Below, one piece after another: positions 9,440-18,325 of a DNA stretch of 64,000 nt; the first letter of the stretch is position 1, and each line of letters opens with the position of its first letter. Made by a program: the position numbers and the translations under genes. The notes under the pieces were generated by a model. That model was not told the DNA's origin, made no database searches, and was given only the letters and a program-made list of their open reading frames with translations. This DNA is from Ochrobactrum sp. CGA5. Its GTDB lineage: Bacteria; Pseudomonadota; Alphaproteobacteria; Rhizobiales; Rhizobiaceae. Location: assembly GCF_006345815.1 (NCBI RefSeq), contig NZ_VCIG01000002.1, positions 1 to 64,000 on the forward strand, in the 5' to 3' direction.

Positions 9440-10450
9440 ATGAAATCAGTAACGAAGAGACTGCTCGCTGGAACTGTTATTGGCGCAGCAATCGTCGCTG
9501 GCAGCGCAAGCGCGCTCGTCGCTCAGGAAAAGCCGGTTATCGCAACTGTCGTCAAGATCAGCGGTATTCCTTGGTTCGACCGCATGAACACTGGCGTTGA
9601 AGCCTATCAGAAGGCAAATCCTGACGTGGTTGCAACCCAGAGCGGACCGGCAACGGCAGATGCCGCGCAGCAGCTCCAGATTGTTCAGGATCTCGTAGCC
9701 AAGGGAGTCAACGCTCTCGCCGTCGTTCCGATGGACCCGGCAGTTCTCGAAGGCACCTTCAAGCGGGCCATGGAACGCGGTATCGTTGTTGTGACCCATG
9801 AGGCTGACAATCAGGTCAATACCATGGCTGACGTCGAAGCCTTCGATAATGCCGATTACGGCACGGCTCTCAATGAACGCCTGGCCGAATGCATGGGCAA
9901 GAGCGGCAAGTGGACGACTTTCGTTGGCTCGCTCGGCAGCCGCACGCATATGCAGTGGGTTGGCTCGGCTGAAGAAAATGCCAAAAAATACGCTGACATG
10001 CAGCTCGTCGATCCAAACAATGAATCCTTCGACGATGCTAATGGCACCTATGAAAAAGCCAAGGAAATCCTGCGCAAGCATCCTGATCTGAAGGGCTTTC
10101 AGACCTCTGCCGGTAACGACGTTCTCGGCGTTGGTCGTGCAATCGATGAAGCCGGCTTGAGCGGCAAGGTCTGCCTCGTCGGCACAGGTTTGCCAAATCC
10201 ATCGGCGGATCTGCTTGAATCGGGTGCGATCACCGCAATCGGCTTCTGGGATCCGCAGAAAGCTGGCATGGCGATGAATGCGGTTGCCAAGCTTCTTCTC
10301 GAAAAAAAGGAAGTTAAGGACGGCACCGATCTTGGCGTTGAAGGCTACAACAGCGTTCGCGTGAAGAAGGGTGCAGGTGAAGGCCTCCTCGTTATCGGTA
10401 ACGGCATGGTTATCGCAGACAAGGCTACCTACAAGGAACACCTGTTCTAA
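9440..10450 (+). CDS. Sugar ABC transporter periplasmic substrate-binding protein
   Basis: A 336-residue periplasmic-binding-protein type 1 (LsrB/RhaS-like). The signal peptide MKSVTKRLLAGTVIGAAIVA is followed by an Ala/Ser-rich cleavage region ending near ALVAQE. Further markers are QIVQDLVAKGVNALAVVPMDP and the VVVTHEADN segment typical of LsrB-like proteins. The start at 9440 follows GAGGAA; a longer frame overlaps the permease gene. The 211-bp gap to the ATPase gene holds two strong hairpins that may raise this protein's share of the operon output. It delivers substrate to the two permeases encoded on either side. Ligand unknown. Confidence 0.92.
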   Translation: MKSVTKRLLAGTVIGAAIVAGSASALVAQEKPVIATVVKISGIPWFDRMNTGVEAYQKANPDVVATQSGPATADAAQQLQIVQDLVAKGVNALAVVPMDPAVLEGTFKRAMERGIVVVTHEADNQVNTMADVEAFDNADYGTALNERLAECMGKSGKWTTFVGSLGSRTHMQWVGSAEENAKKYADMQLVDPNNESFDDANGTYEKAKEILRKHPDLKGFQTSAGNDVLGVGRAIDEAGLSGKVCLVGTGLPNPSADLLESGAITAIGFWDPQKAGMAMNAVAKLLLEKKEVKDGTDLGVEGYNSVRVKKGAGEGLLVIGNGMVIADKATYKEHLF

Positions 10451-10473
10451 GAGCACCACAGCAGGCTGACTGG

Positions 10474-10544
10474 CCATCGCGTGCGTACGTCGTTCAGTCG
10501 CATGCGATGGTGTCAACAGCCCGGATGCTTTGCTGGATCCGGGC
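10474..10544 (+). other. Two intercistronic hairpins between binding-protein and ATPase genes
   Basis: Hairpin 1 pairs 10474-10485 with 10499-10510 (12 bp with one G-U). Hairpin 2 pairs GCCCGGAT at 10519-10526 with ATCCGGGC at 10537-10544 (8 bp, perfect). Neither is followed by a T tract. They probably protect the upstream mRNA from 3' decay, as described for malE-malF type intercistronic structures. Confidence 0.55.
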
Positions 10545-10661
10545 GCCTGAACCGAACCAACCATCAAAAACCAAGACATTGGCGGGCGGCATTTACAGCC
10601 AACCGGTCCTACAGCCAGCCCGGTCGCTTTTGCGAGCGGTGCGGCGACAAAGGAATTCAAC

Positions 10662-12227
10662 GTGTCAACTACCACGACGAATGGGACGAGTAACGACCGG
10701 TCTCCGGATCGCTATCTCGAACTGCGGAACATCCACAAGCGGTTTGGCGGCGTTCATGCGTTGCGCGGCATCGACCTGACAATTGATCTTGGCCAGGCTT
10801 ATCACCTGCTGGGCGAGAATGGCTGCGGCAAGAGCACCGTCATCAAGATCATGTCCGGCGCCCATGCGCCCAGCGAAGGCGAGATCATTCTGGATGGCAA
10901 AACCTATGCCGCGCTCAACCCGATCCAATCGCTCGCAGCCGGCATTGAGACAGTCTATCAGGATTTGTCGCTTATTCCCAATCTGACTGTTGCCGAAAAC
11001 GTAGCGCTGAATGAGCAGCTTGTTGAAGGCAATGGCCGACTTTTCCGCAGCGTCAAGCGTTCGCAACTTCGTGAGACCGCAGAGCGCGCATTGAGTACGG
11101 TTGGCCTGCCGACCGACAAGGCATTTCTGAACACGATCGTTTCCGAGCTGCCGCTTGCCATGCGCCAGCTGGTTGCCATTTCCCGCGCCATTGCAACGCG
11201 CGCCAAGCTTGTCATCATGGATGAGCCGACCACATCACTGACCCGTCGCGAAGTGGACAATCTGATTGAGGTCGTCGAACGGCTGCGCGCAGAACGCGTC
11301 GCTGTACTTTTCGTGACCCATAAGCTCGACGAATGCTATCGCATAGGCGGCAATGCGGTTGTCTTCCGCGACGGCCAGTGCGTGGCGCAGGGGCCGATCG
11401 AAAACTACACCAAAAAGCAGCTTTCCGAACTGATGATCGGCCGGGAAATCGACGCCGAGCGCTATCGCACGGGACAACCAAGTGAAGCAGAACTGCTGAA
11501 ACTCGATAAGCTCACAGCATACGGCTTCAAGGATATCGATTTTACGCTGCGTAAAGGTGAAATCCTTGGCATCACCGGCCTTGCCGATTCCGGCCGCAAC
11601 GAGCTTGCCATGGCAATAACCGGCGTGGAGCCCGCCAATTCAGGCTCAATCCGCCTGGAAGGTGCGCTAACCGAAGTCAACAGCCCGGCGGAAGCTATTC
11701 TGCGCGGCATCGGCTACGTGCCGGAAGACCGGCTTGCAGAAGGCCTTTTCCTCGACAAGTCGATCTTTGAAAACGAGATCGCCCTGATCTTCAGAAAGCT
11801 CTGCAACCGTCTTGGCATTGTCGACCAGAAGCAGGGCCGCAACATCGCCGCTTCGCTGATGCAAGAGATGCGGCTGAACACGACCAATCTTGATCTGCCG
11901 GTTGGCGCACTTTCGGGCGGCAATCAGCAGCGTGTTCTGATCGGTCGCTGGCTCAGCATCGGGCCGAAGCTTCTGGTGCTGCATGGTCCGACCGTCGGCG
12001 TGGATGTGGGATCAAAAGACACGATTTACCGTGCAATTCAGGCACTGGCCGAAGCTGGCATGGGCCTCATCATCGTCAGCGATGACCTACCGGAGCTTCT
12101 ACAGAATGCAGACCGCATTCTTGTCATGAACGCAGGCCGCATCGTTGCCGAATTTGATGCAGCACAGGCCACAGAAGATCAGCTCTATCAAGCCATGATG
12201 TCGTCGCAGAAGGAATATGCCCAATGA
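10662..12227 (+). CDS. Sugar ABC transporter ATP-binding protein (RbsA/LsrA-like, tandem ATPase)
   Basis: A 521-residue protein with two ABC domains. The first carries Walker A GENGCGKST (near residue 52) and the Walker B VIMDEPTTSL. The second has degenerate Walker A (ITGLADSGRNE) with a good signature LSGGNQQRVLIGRWL, the usual asymmetry of this family. The start is a GTG at 10662 preceded by AAAGGA. The gene overlaps the next permease gene by 4 bp (ATGA), so the two are translationally coupled. It powers sugar import by the permease pair and the binding protein. Confidence 0.93.
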   Translation: MSTTTTNGTSNDRSPDRYLELRNIHKRFGGVHALRGIDLTIDLGQAYHLLGENGCGKSTVIKIMSGAHAPSEGEIILDGKTYAALNPIQSLAAGIETVYQDLSLIPNLTVAENVALNEQLVEGNGRLFRSVKRSQLRETAERALSTVGLPTDKAFLNTIVSELPLAMRQLVAISRAIATRAKLVIMDEPTTSLTRREVDNLIEVVERLRAERVAVLFVTHKLDECYRIGGNAVVFRDGQCVAQGPIENYTKKQLSELMIGREIDAERYRTGQPSEAELLKLDKLTAYGFKDIDFTLRKGEILGITGLADSGRNELAMAITGVEPANSGSIRLEGALTEVNSPAEAILRGIGYVPEDRLAEGLFLDKSIFENEIALIFRKLCNRLGIVDQKQGRNIAASLMQEMRLNTTNLDLPVGALSGGNQQRVLIGRWLSIGPKLLVLHGPTVGVDVGSKDTIYRAIQALAEAGMGLIIVSDDLPELLQNADRILVMNAGRIVAEFDAAQATEDQLYQAMMSSQKEYAQ

Positions 12228-13264
12228 GTGCGTCGCAGTATCAGCAGGACGTGGGCCAAAATAATTGGGGGCCCACCCGATCCTTCAAGCTGGGTGACTT
12301 CATTCGCAGACGCCCGGAATCGATCACTTTCTTCCTGCTCGTGGCAATCTGCACGATTGTCTCGATCATCAACCCGGCATTCCTGCAAGCCTCGACACTG
12401 ATCGATATTGGCCGTGCCAGTGTCGTGATGGGCCTGTTTGCGCTTGGCGTCTTCATCATTCTCGCCGCTGGTGGCATTGATGTTTCCTTTACGGCAATTG
12501 CCGCCACGACAGTCTATTCGCTGACGCTTCTGGTGCAGGCCTATATGCCGGAACTGCCAATCATCTTCATCATTTTGATGGCAATTGCAGGTGGTATTTT
12601 CCTCGGCGTTCTCAACGGTCTTCTGGTGCATTACCTCAATGTTCCATCACTGATCGTCACTATCGGCACGCAATATCTCTTCCGTGGCTTTCTGCTGGCC
12701 TTTGTCGGCACGGTCTGGATCATGTCACTGCCGCCGACAATGGCCGCATTTGGTCGCCTGCCGCTGTTCCAGCTTGAATCGGCAACGGGTGCCACCATCA
12801 CCATGCCATTCTATTTTCTGGTGCTGCCTGCCGCTGCAATCCTGACATGGTGGATATTGAACCGCACTTTGATGGGCCGCGCGATTTTTGCGATGGGCGG
12901 CAACAGCCAGATCGCCAGCCGTCTCGGCTATAATCTGCGCGCGATCCATATTTTCCTGTTTGGCTATGCAGGTGGTCTGGCAGGGCTTGCAGGCATCATC
13001 CATGTCTGCGCCAATCGCCAGTCGAGCCCCTTCGATTTCGTGGGCACCGAAATCAGCGTCATCGCGGCTGTGGTTCTCGGTGGTGCGCGCATAACCGGCG
13101 GCACCGGAACCGTCATCGGCACCCTTCTCGGTGTGCTGCTCATCACCGTCATCAACAGTGTTCTGGTGCTCGTGGGCATTCCCAGCACGTGGCAGCGTCT
13201 TGTCGTGGGCTGCTTCATCTTGTTGGCTGCCGCCTTCTTCGTCACCCGTCAGCGCAAGAAATAA
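12224..13264 (+). CDS. Ribose-type sugar ABC transporter permease (second)
   Basis: A 346-residue inner-membrane BPD_transp_2 family protein. It has an extended cytosolic N-terminus of about 35 residues, then about 8-10 membrane segments, including AAGGIDVSFTAIA near residue 84 and IVTIGTQYLFRG near residue 146. The start overlaps the ATPase stop by 4 bp. It differs clearly in sequence from the other permease of the operon, consistent with a heterodimeric channel. It is followed 23 bp later by the kinase subunit dhaK, tying transport to phosphorylation. Confidence 0.93.
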   Translation: MSASQYQQDVGQNNWGPTRSFKLGDFIRRRPESITFFLLVAICTIVSIINPAFLQASTLIDIGRASVVMGLFALGVFIILAAGGIDVSFTAIAATTVYSLTLLVQAYMPELPIIFIILMAIAGGIFLGVLNGLLVHYLNVPSLIVTIGTQYLFRGFLLAFVGTVWIMSLPPTMAAFGRLPLFQLESATGATITMPFYFLVLPAAAILTWWILNRTLMGRAIFAMGGNSQIASRLGYNLRAIHIFLFGYAGGLAGLAGIIHVCANRQSSPFDFVGTEISVIAAVVLGGARITGGTGTVIGTLLGVLLITVINSVLVLVGIPSTWQRLVVGCFILLAAAFFVTRQRKK

Positions 13265-13287
13265 CCCGATATTCTCAAGAGGAAACC

Positions 13288-14289
13288 ATGAAGAAATTCC
13301 TGAACGATCCCGTCAATTTCGTGGATGAGATGCTTGAAGGCATCTATCGGGCGCATCCCGCGCTTACCTTTGTTGACAATGACAAGCGTTGCATGGTCAC
13401 AGCCAATCCCAAAACCGGCAAGGTCGGCATTGCAACAGGCGGCGGCTCCGGCCATCTGCCATTATTCCTCGGCTATATCGGCGAAGGCATGATTGATGGC
13501 GCGGCTGTCGGCGGTGTTTTCCAGTCGCCTAGTTCTGAGCAGATGTATCAGGTAACTAAAGCCATCGATCAAGGTGCTGGCGTTCTCTACATCTACGGCA
13601 ATTACAGCGGTGACATCATCAATTTCGATATGGCTGCAGAACTTGCCGATCTTGATGGCATAACCGTCAAGCAGGTTGTCGGCAATGATGACGTGGCTTC
13701 CTCGGTCGTGGGTGAAGAACACAAGCGTCGCGGCGTGGCCGGCATCTTCTTTGTTTACAAGGCAGCCGGTGCAGCAGCCGCCAACGGTCTATCACTTGAT
13801 GAAGTGACACGTCTTGCTGACAAGGCACGCCTGCGCACCCGCACAATGGGCGTTGCACTTTCAAGCTGCGTTGTGCCGGAAATCGGTCACGCCACCTTCT
13901 CGATTGGCGAAGATGAAATGGAAATCGGCATGGGTATCCATGGCGAACCCGGCATCAGCCGAAAGAAGCTGGCCAGTGCTGACGCCGTTATCGACGAGCT
14001 GATGGAGCGCATTTTCGCCGAACAGGCTTATGCCGCGGGCGATGAAGTGGCGGTGCTGGTCAATGGTCTTGGCGGCACGCCGCTGGAAGAGCTTTATATC
14101 ATGTTCCGTCGCGTTTCGCAGCTCTTTGATGAGCGTGGCGTCAAGGTCAAGCACGTCTGGATCGGTGAGTTCGCCACTTCCATGGAAATGGCTGGCGCAT
14201 CGGTTTCCGTATTGCACCTCGATGAAGAACTGGAACCATTGATCGCAGCTTCCGCAAACACGCCATTCTTCAAGCATTTTGCAGGCTGA
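13288..14289 (+). CDS. dhaK: DhaK-family kinase subunit (dihydroxyacetone kinase-like)
   Basis: A 333-residue protein of the DhaK family, whose E. coli member binds dihydroxyacetone covalently as a hemiaminal. By residue numbering identical to E. coli, His56, Asp109 (NYSGD) and the substrate-linking His218 (GMGIHGEPG) are present. The neighbouring GSGHEP motif reads GSGHLP here (Leu57). Start: ATG at 13288 after AGAGGAAA. It follows the sugar ABC genes and precedes dhaL; no dhaM phosphoryl donor is in the window. The subunit probably acts on an imported ketose such as a tetrulose rather than on dihydroxyacetone itself; this is inference. Confidence 0.9.
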   Translation: MKKFLNDPVNFVDEMLEGIYRAHPALTFVDNDKRCMVTANPKTGKVGIATGGGSGHLPLFLGYIGEGMIDGAAVGGVFQSPSSEQMYQVTKAIDQGAGVLYIYGNYSGDIINFDMAAELADLDGITVKQVVGNDDVASSVVGEEHKRRGVAGIFFVYKAAGAAAANGLSLDEVTRLADKARLRTRTMGVALSSCVVPEIGHATFSIGEDEMEIGMGIHGEPGISRKKLASADAVIDELMERIFAEQAYAAGDEVAVLVNGLGGTPLEELYIMFRRVSQLFDERGVKVKHVWIGEFATSMEMAGASVSVLHLDEELEPLIAASANTPFFKHFAG

Positions 14290-14298
14290 GGTCCGATC

Positions 14299-14940
14299 AT
14301 GAACGTCATTAAAGCATCAGACCTGATCGATCTTTTCGACAATTGGAAGCAGCTTTTTGCAGAGCAGCGCGAGTTTCTTATCGCGCTGGACGGCAAGGTT
14401 GGTGACAGCGATCTTGGCATCACCATGAGCAAGGCATTCGCGAGCGCGGCTGAAGCTGTCCATGCGGAAGGCGAAGCCGCAGGCATCGCCAAGCTTTTGC
14501 GCACGGCTGGCGCCACCATGGCGCGCGTTGCTCCATCGACCATGGGTACGCTGACCGCAACCGGCTTCTTGCGCGCAAGCAAGGCATGCGACGGCCTCGA
14601 TGCGCTGGGCACAACGGAGATCTCCGCTTTCTGGCGCGCCTATCGCGATGGCATTGCCGAGCGCGGTAAAGCCAAGGTGGGCGACAAGACGCTGCTCGAC
14701 GTGCTGGACCCGATTGCTGTCACGCTTGAGGCACAAGCTGCGGCGGGTGCTTCACTGACAGATGCGCTTGCCGCCGCAGCCAAAGCCGCAGAAGATGCGC
14801 TGGAAGCGACCAAGACCATGGTTGCCCAGCACGGTAAGGCCGCAGCCTTTCAGGAAAAGACCATCGGTCTTCAGGATGCAGGTGCGACGGTTGGCATGCT
14901 GTTGATCACCAGCATGTCGGCTTTCGTTTCCGCGGGCTGA
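14299..14940 (+). CDS. dhaL: DhaL-family kinase subunit (nucleotide-binding)
   Basis: A 213-residue all-helical DhaL-family protein that carries the nucleotide for phosphorylation of the DhaK-bound ketose. The Mg-binding aspartates are visible in LDGKVGDSD (Asp31, Asp36, Asp38). The usual His after them is Leu39, and the glycine-rich GGASGPLFG loop is replaced by APSTMGTLT (residues 78-86). The C-terminal RGKAKVGDKTLLDVLDP segment is typical. It starts 9 bp after dhaK and ends the operon before a strong terminator. Without DhaM, it may use free ATP, as fused DhaK-DhaL enzymes do. Divergent motifs suggest altered donor or substrate. Confidence 0.88.
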   Translation: MNVIKASDLIDLFDNWKQLFAEQREFLIALDGKVGDSDLGITMSKAFASAAEAVHAEGEAAGIAKLLRTAGATMARVAPSTMGTLTATGFLRASKACDGLDALGTTEISAFWRAYRDGIAERGKAKVGDKTLLDVLDPIAVTLEAQAAAGASLTDALAAAAKAAEDALEATKTMVAQHGKAAAFQEKTIGLQDAGATVGMLLITSMSAFVSAG

Positions 14941-14974
14941 CATAACCAGACGAATATTCACACGACAGATAGAC

Positions 14975-15005
14975 AAAAGCCCCGAGCTGGCAGCTTGGGG
15001 CTTTT
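14975..15005. terminator. Bidirectional terminator between dhaL and the phosphate transporter
   Basis: AAAAGCCCC pairs with GGGGCTTTT, with a further AGCT/AGCT pair inside. It has T tracts on both strands and serves the convergent genes on each side. Confidence 0.88.
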
Positions 15006-15060
15006 GCAATTATGGGCTTAGGCTGGTCAAAATATGCTTTAGTGCGACTTGGCCGCTGGA

Positions 15061-16551
15061 TCAGGGCGTTCCGACAGGGATCTGGTTCAATAATGCAAAC
15101 AGGATGGCTGAGAGGATTGCCGCAGCGGGGACAGTTACCACCCAGGCAGCGGCAATCGTCAGTGCGTGCGATCGGCGAACCAGCTTACGACGACGACGCT
15201 CTTCAACTGGAATAGCTTCCAATGGCAAGGCCTGACGGGCCTTTTTCAATCGACGTTCTGTGTCCCATTCCCGAAAGAACCCAACGCCAAAGATCGCGCC
15301 GATGGCAATATGGGTCGAACTTACAGGTAGCCCTAGTCGACTGGCCAGAATGACGGTGATTGCGGCCGAAAGTGACACACAATAAGCCCGCATCGGGTTC
15401 AGCTTGGTGATCTGGTTCCCAACCATTCGAATGAGCTTGGGGCCAAACAGACATAAGCCGAATGAAATGCCAAAAGCTCCGATCAGCATAACCCAGAGCG
15501 GGATCACGATGCCGTCGCCTAACGCGCCGGTCCGCGATGTCTGGACGATTGCCGCAAGCGGCCCGACAGCATTTGCCACATCATTTGCACCATGAGCAAA
15601 GCTGAGCAGTGCCGCCGAAACAACGAGAGGAATGCTGAACAGGACCTTGAGCGACTTGTTGCGATTTTCCAGGCCGTATGACTGGCGGCGAATGACCGGG
15701 ATCAAAATTAGCCAGCTTCCAACACCGACAGCCAATCCACAAATCAGGGCGACCCCAACCGATACGTCGATTAATTGTTTTAGCCCCTTCATGATCAGAT
15801 ATGTCGCAAAGGTTCCCGCCATGAGACCAACAAGGATCGGCACCCATATGCGAGCAGCCGCAATCTTATCTGCGCGATAGACGATACGGGCTTTGATCAA
15901 CCACAGGAAGCCAGCCGCGATGATCGCACCCATCACAGGGGAAATAACCCAGCTTGCCGCGATGGCCGCCATTTGAGACCAATTCACCGCCCCGAAGCCA
16001 GCCGCAACGATGCCCGCACCCATGACACCTCCGACCACCGCATGCGTGGTCGAAACGGGAGCGCCGATCCATGTCGCAAGATTGACCCAAAGCGCAGAAG
16101 CGAGCAGCGCTGCCATCATGGCCCAGATGAACATGATCGGCGTTGCCAGCGTATTCGGGGCAATGATGCCAGTCGCGACTGTGGAGACCACGTCAGCTCC
16201 GGCAATGAGGGCGCCAGCACTTTCAAACACCGCGGCAATAGCAATTGCGCCGCCCATGCTGAGAGCGTTGGCTCCGACAGCCGGTCCCATATTATTGGCG
16301 ACGTCGTTGGCACCAATGTTCAAAGCCATGTAGGCGCCAAAAACGGCTGCGGCCACAACGATGAGCGTCTGACTGGTCTGGCCCAGCAGAACGGCAGTGC
16401 CAAGCCCGGCAAGTATGATGAAAACAAGAGCGATGCCCGGTGCCACAAGCGGACGCGAGACATAACTCGCTGCTGTTTCCAACTTTACGAAGCGACCCAA
16501 GTCCCGATCCAGAGTCTCCAGATGACGAGCTTCGAGATCTTCGTTTGCCAT
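15061..16551 (-). CDS. pit: PiT-family inorganic phosphate transporter
   Basis: A 496-residue inner-membrane transporter that couples uptake of inorganic phosphate (as metal phosphate) to protons. The two PHO-4 family signatures are present in inverted halves: GANDVANNMGPAVG near residue 80 and GANDVANAVGPLAAI near residue 315. About 10-12 hydrophobic segments are visible, with a charged N-terminal tail of ~30 residues and a basic cytosolic stretch (RRRRKLVRR) near the C-terminus. The gene stands alone between a shared terminator and a 310-bp AT-rich upstream gap. I see no clear PhoB box, so regulation is unknown. Confidence 0.93.
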   Translation of the reverse strand: MANEDLEARHLETLDRDLGRFVKLETAASYVSRPLVAPGIALVFIILAGLGTAVLLGQTSQTLIVVAAAVFGAYMALNIGANDVANNMGPAVGANALSMGGAIAIAAVFESAGALIAGADVVSTVATGIIAPNTLATPIMFIWAMMAALLASALWVNLATWIGAPVSTTHAVVGGVMGAGIVAAGFGAVNWSQMAAIAASWVISPVMGAIIAAGFLWLIKARIVYRADKIAAARIWVPILVGLMAGTFATYLIMKGLKQLIDVSVGVALICGLAVGVGSWLILIPVIRRQSYGLENRNKSLKVLFSIPLVVSAALLSFAHGANDVANAVGPLAAIVQTSRTGALGDGIVIPLWVMLIGAFGISFGLCLFGPKLIRMVGNQITKLNPMRAYCVSLSAAITVILASRLGLPVSSTHIAIGAIFGVGFFREWDTERRLKKARQALPLEAIPVEERRRRKLVRRSHALTIAAAWVVTVPAAAILSAILFALLNQIPVGTP

Positions 16552-16861
16552 AATCTACTCTTGATTTTTTAACGCAGCGTACTGGTCAATACGGTCGCTT
16601 GGGAATGACCCATTTCAGAACTTTGGCCGGTGTTTAAATGCGGTCATTTGGAAAAGTCAATGATTCGAGTCTGCGCAGATCGGTAAAAGCCGACACGAAG
16701 GTCGCTATTTTACAGTTATAATCATTATGGTGCAGGCGAAATAGAGTAATAATATCAATATATTATTTGGGTGTTATTCGGATAATTCATGCGTGGCCCC
16801 TTTGTGGCAGCCAAACGATCAAGACCGTCGATTTCCGGCAACATAATTAGCGGATTGACGA
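16552..16861. other. Non-coding gap upstream of the phosphate transporter
   Basis: No supported gene is seen. The segment is AT-rich around 16715-16790 and contains an 8-bp inverted repeat, AATAATAT (16748-16755) with ATATTATT (16760-16767). It must hold the phosphate-transporter promoter (minus strand) and the 3' end of the uxuB transcript; I could not define either. Confidence 0.6.
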
Positions 16862-18325
16862 TCAAGCTGTGTTTCCCGCCTCCTGTTTGATGACCTTTGA
16901 AATCCCTTCTGACTGGATCGCGTTGAGCATGTCACGCAGCGCGGAACCGAACGGCCCCCCTGTAAGGGCTGCTGGGAGCACGTCGGGGCACACAGACGCG
17001 ACCTGGCGAATTATTGCCTCCGAGGTATCGGTATCTGTCAGTTTGGCTTCGAGTGTGGCTGCTTTGGGATCATTCAATGGAACCGGGCGGCCGTCGTCTC
17101 CTCTTCGCACCAGATAGGCCAGCCACGCAGCGAGAGCAAATACGAAAGGCCTGTACGCTTCGCCCGATGCCAGAGCTTCCAGTGCCGGGGTCGTGATGCG
17201 CTGAGGGAGCTTCTGTGTTCCATCCATTGCAATCTGTGCCGTGGAATGAGCGATGGCTGGGTTGGCAAATCTCTCAGCGAGAGCCCCAGCATAGGCGTCG
17301 AGGTCGATCGAAGATCCCTTTACAGTCGTTGCAGCCGCAGCAAGGTGCCGACGGACTAGGGCAGCGTGCTCAGGGTCTGTCATGACGTCGCGGACAAAAC
17401 TTTTTCCTGAAAGTTGGGCGCTATAGGCGATCATCGAGTGTGTCCCGTTAAGCATCCGCAGTTTCATATTTTCATATGGGGCGACATCGTCGACGAAAAA
17501 GACTCCGGCACCTTCCCATTCTGGTCGTCCCGCACAGAACTTGTCCTCAATTACCCACTGGCTGAAAGGTTCGGTTTCAACTGCGGCGTGATCTTCTCGC
17601 CCCGTCAATTCGGCGGCGAGTTTGGCGGTCTGCGCATTGGAAGCCGGCGTGATGCGGTCCACCATGGTTGAGGGGAAAGTTACGTTGTCCGCAATCCAGC
17701 GAGAGAGCTTCTCGCCACGAGTGTCGCGGGCAAAGGCCAATACTGCGTTACGCAATTTCTGTCCGTTATGGGAGAGATTATCGCAACTCATTACAGTGAA
17801 GGGTGGTAACCCCGAAGTCATACGGCGAGAAAGTGCTGCAACGATAAGACCGATCGCGCTTGTCGGGGCTTCTGGATCAGCGAGGTCAACAGCGATAGCG
17901 GGATGCTCGCGATCCAGCCTGCCGTCGCTGGTGATGCCATATCCTTTTTCCGTTACGGTCAAACTGACGATGCGACATCCGGGGGATGTCATTGCATTCA
18001 TGGCATCTTGTCCGACTGTTGGACCGGAGAGTACCCGATCCAGCGCACCAATCACATGCGCTTGCGTTACCGGGCCGCGGGTAATCAGGGTGTAGCGTCC
18101 GTTTTGCGGGTTTAAACTGTCCGCAACAGCGGTCCCGCGCAGCGACACCCCTATCACGCGCCAGTCACCCCCCTTCTGTGCCAGGACGCTATCAGTATAG
18201 GACAGGAGGTGGGCACGAGCAAAATTGCCGAGCCCGATATGAACTATGCCGACTCCATGGTTTTCTGGAATATAATCGGGCCAGGTGGCGGCCGCGGCCT
18301 CATTCACTACTGGTGACAGGCGCAT
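16862..18325 (-). CDS. uxuB: Fructuronate reductase (mannonate oxidoreductase), mannitol dehydrogenase family
   Basis: A 487-residue NAD-dependent enzyme of the polyol/mannitol dehydrogenase family that reduces D-fructuronate to D-mannonate. Markers are the N-terminal nucleotide fold GIVHIGLGNFARAH, the central SCDNLSHNG and VDRITP segments, and the catalytic-domain KLRMLNGTHS stretch (invariant Lys and the NGTHS motif). The ATG at 18325 overlaps the TGA of uxuA by one base, giving tight coupling; a GTG three bases upstream is possible but less likely. It is last in the seven-gene minus-strand aldonate operon. Its product feeds UxuA, which makes 2-keto-3-deoxygluconate. Confidence 0.92.
   Translation of the reverse strand: MRLSPVVNEAAAATWPDYIPENHGVGIVHIGLGNFARAHLLSYTDSVLAQKGGDWRVIGVSLRGTAVADSLNPQNGRYTLITRGPVTQAHVIGALDRVLSGPTVGQDAMNAMTSPGCRIVSLTVTEKGYGITSDGRLDREHPAIAVDLADPEAPTSAIGLIVAALSRRMTSGLPPFTVMSCDNLSHNGQKLRNAVLAFARDTRGEKLSRWIADNVTFPSTMVDRITPASNAQTAKLAAELTGREDHAAVETEPFSQWVIEDKFCAGRPEWEGAGVFFVDDVAPYENMKLRMLNGTHSMIAYSAQLSGKSFVRDVMTDPEHAALVRRHLAAAATTVKGSSIDLDAYAGALAERFANPAIAHSTAQIAMDGTQKLPQRITTPALEALASGEAYRPFVFALAAWLAYLVRRGDDGRPVPLNDPKAATLEAKLTDTDTSEAIIRQVASVCPDVLPAALTGGPFGSALRDMLNAIQSEGISKVIKQEAGNTA

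Noticed and set aside
9446-10675. Minus-strand 409-codon frame opposite the sugar-binding-protein gene
   Set aside because: Antisense shadow of a clear periplasmic binding protein, with no family resemblance.
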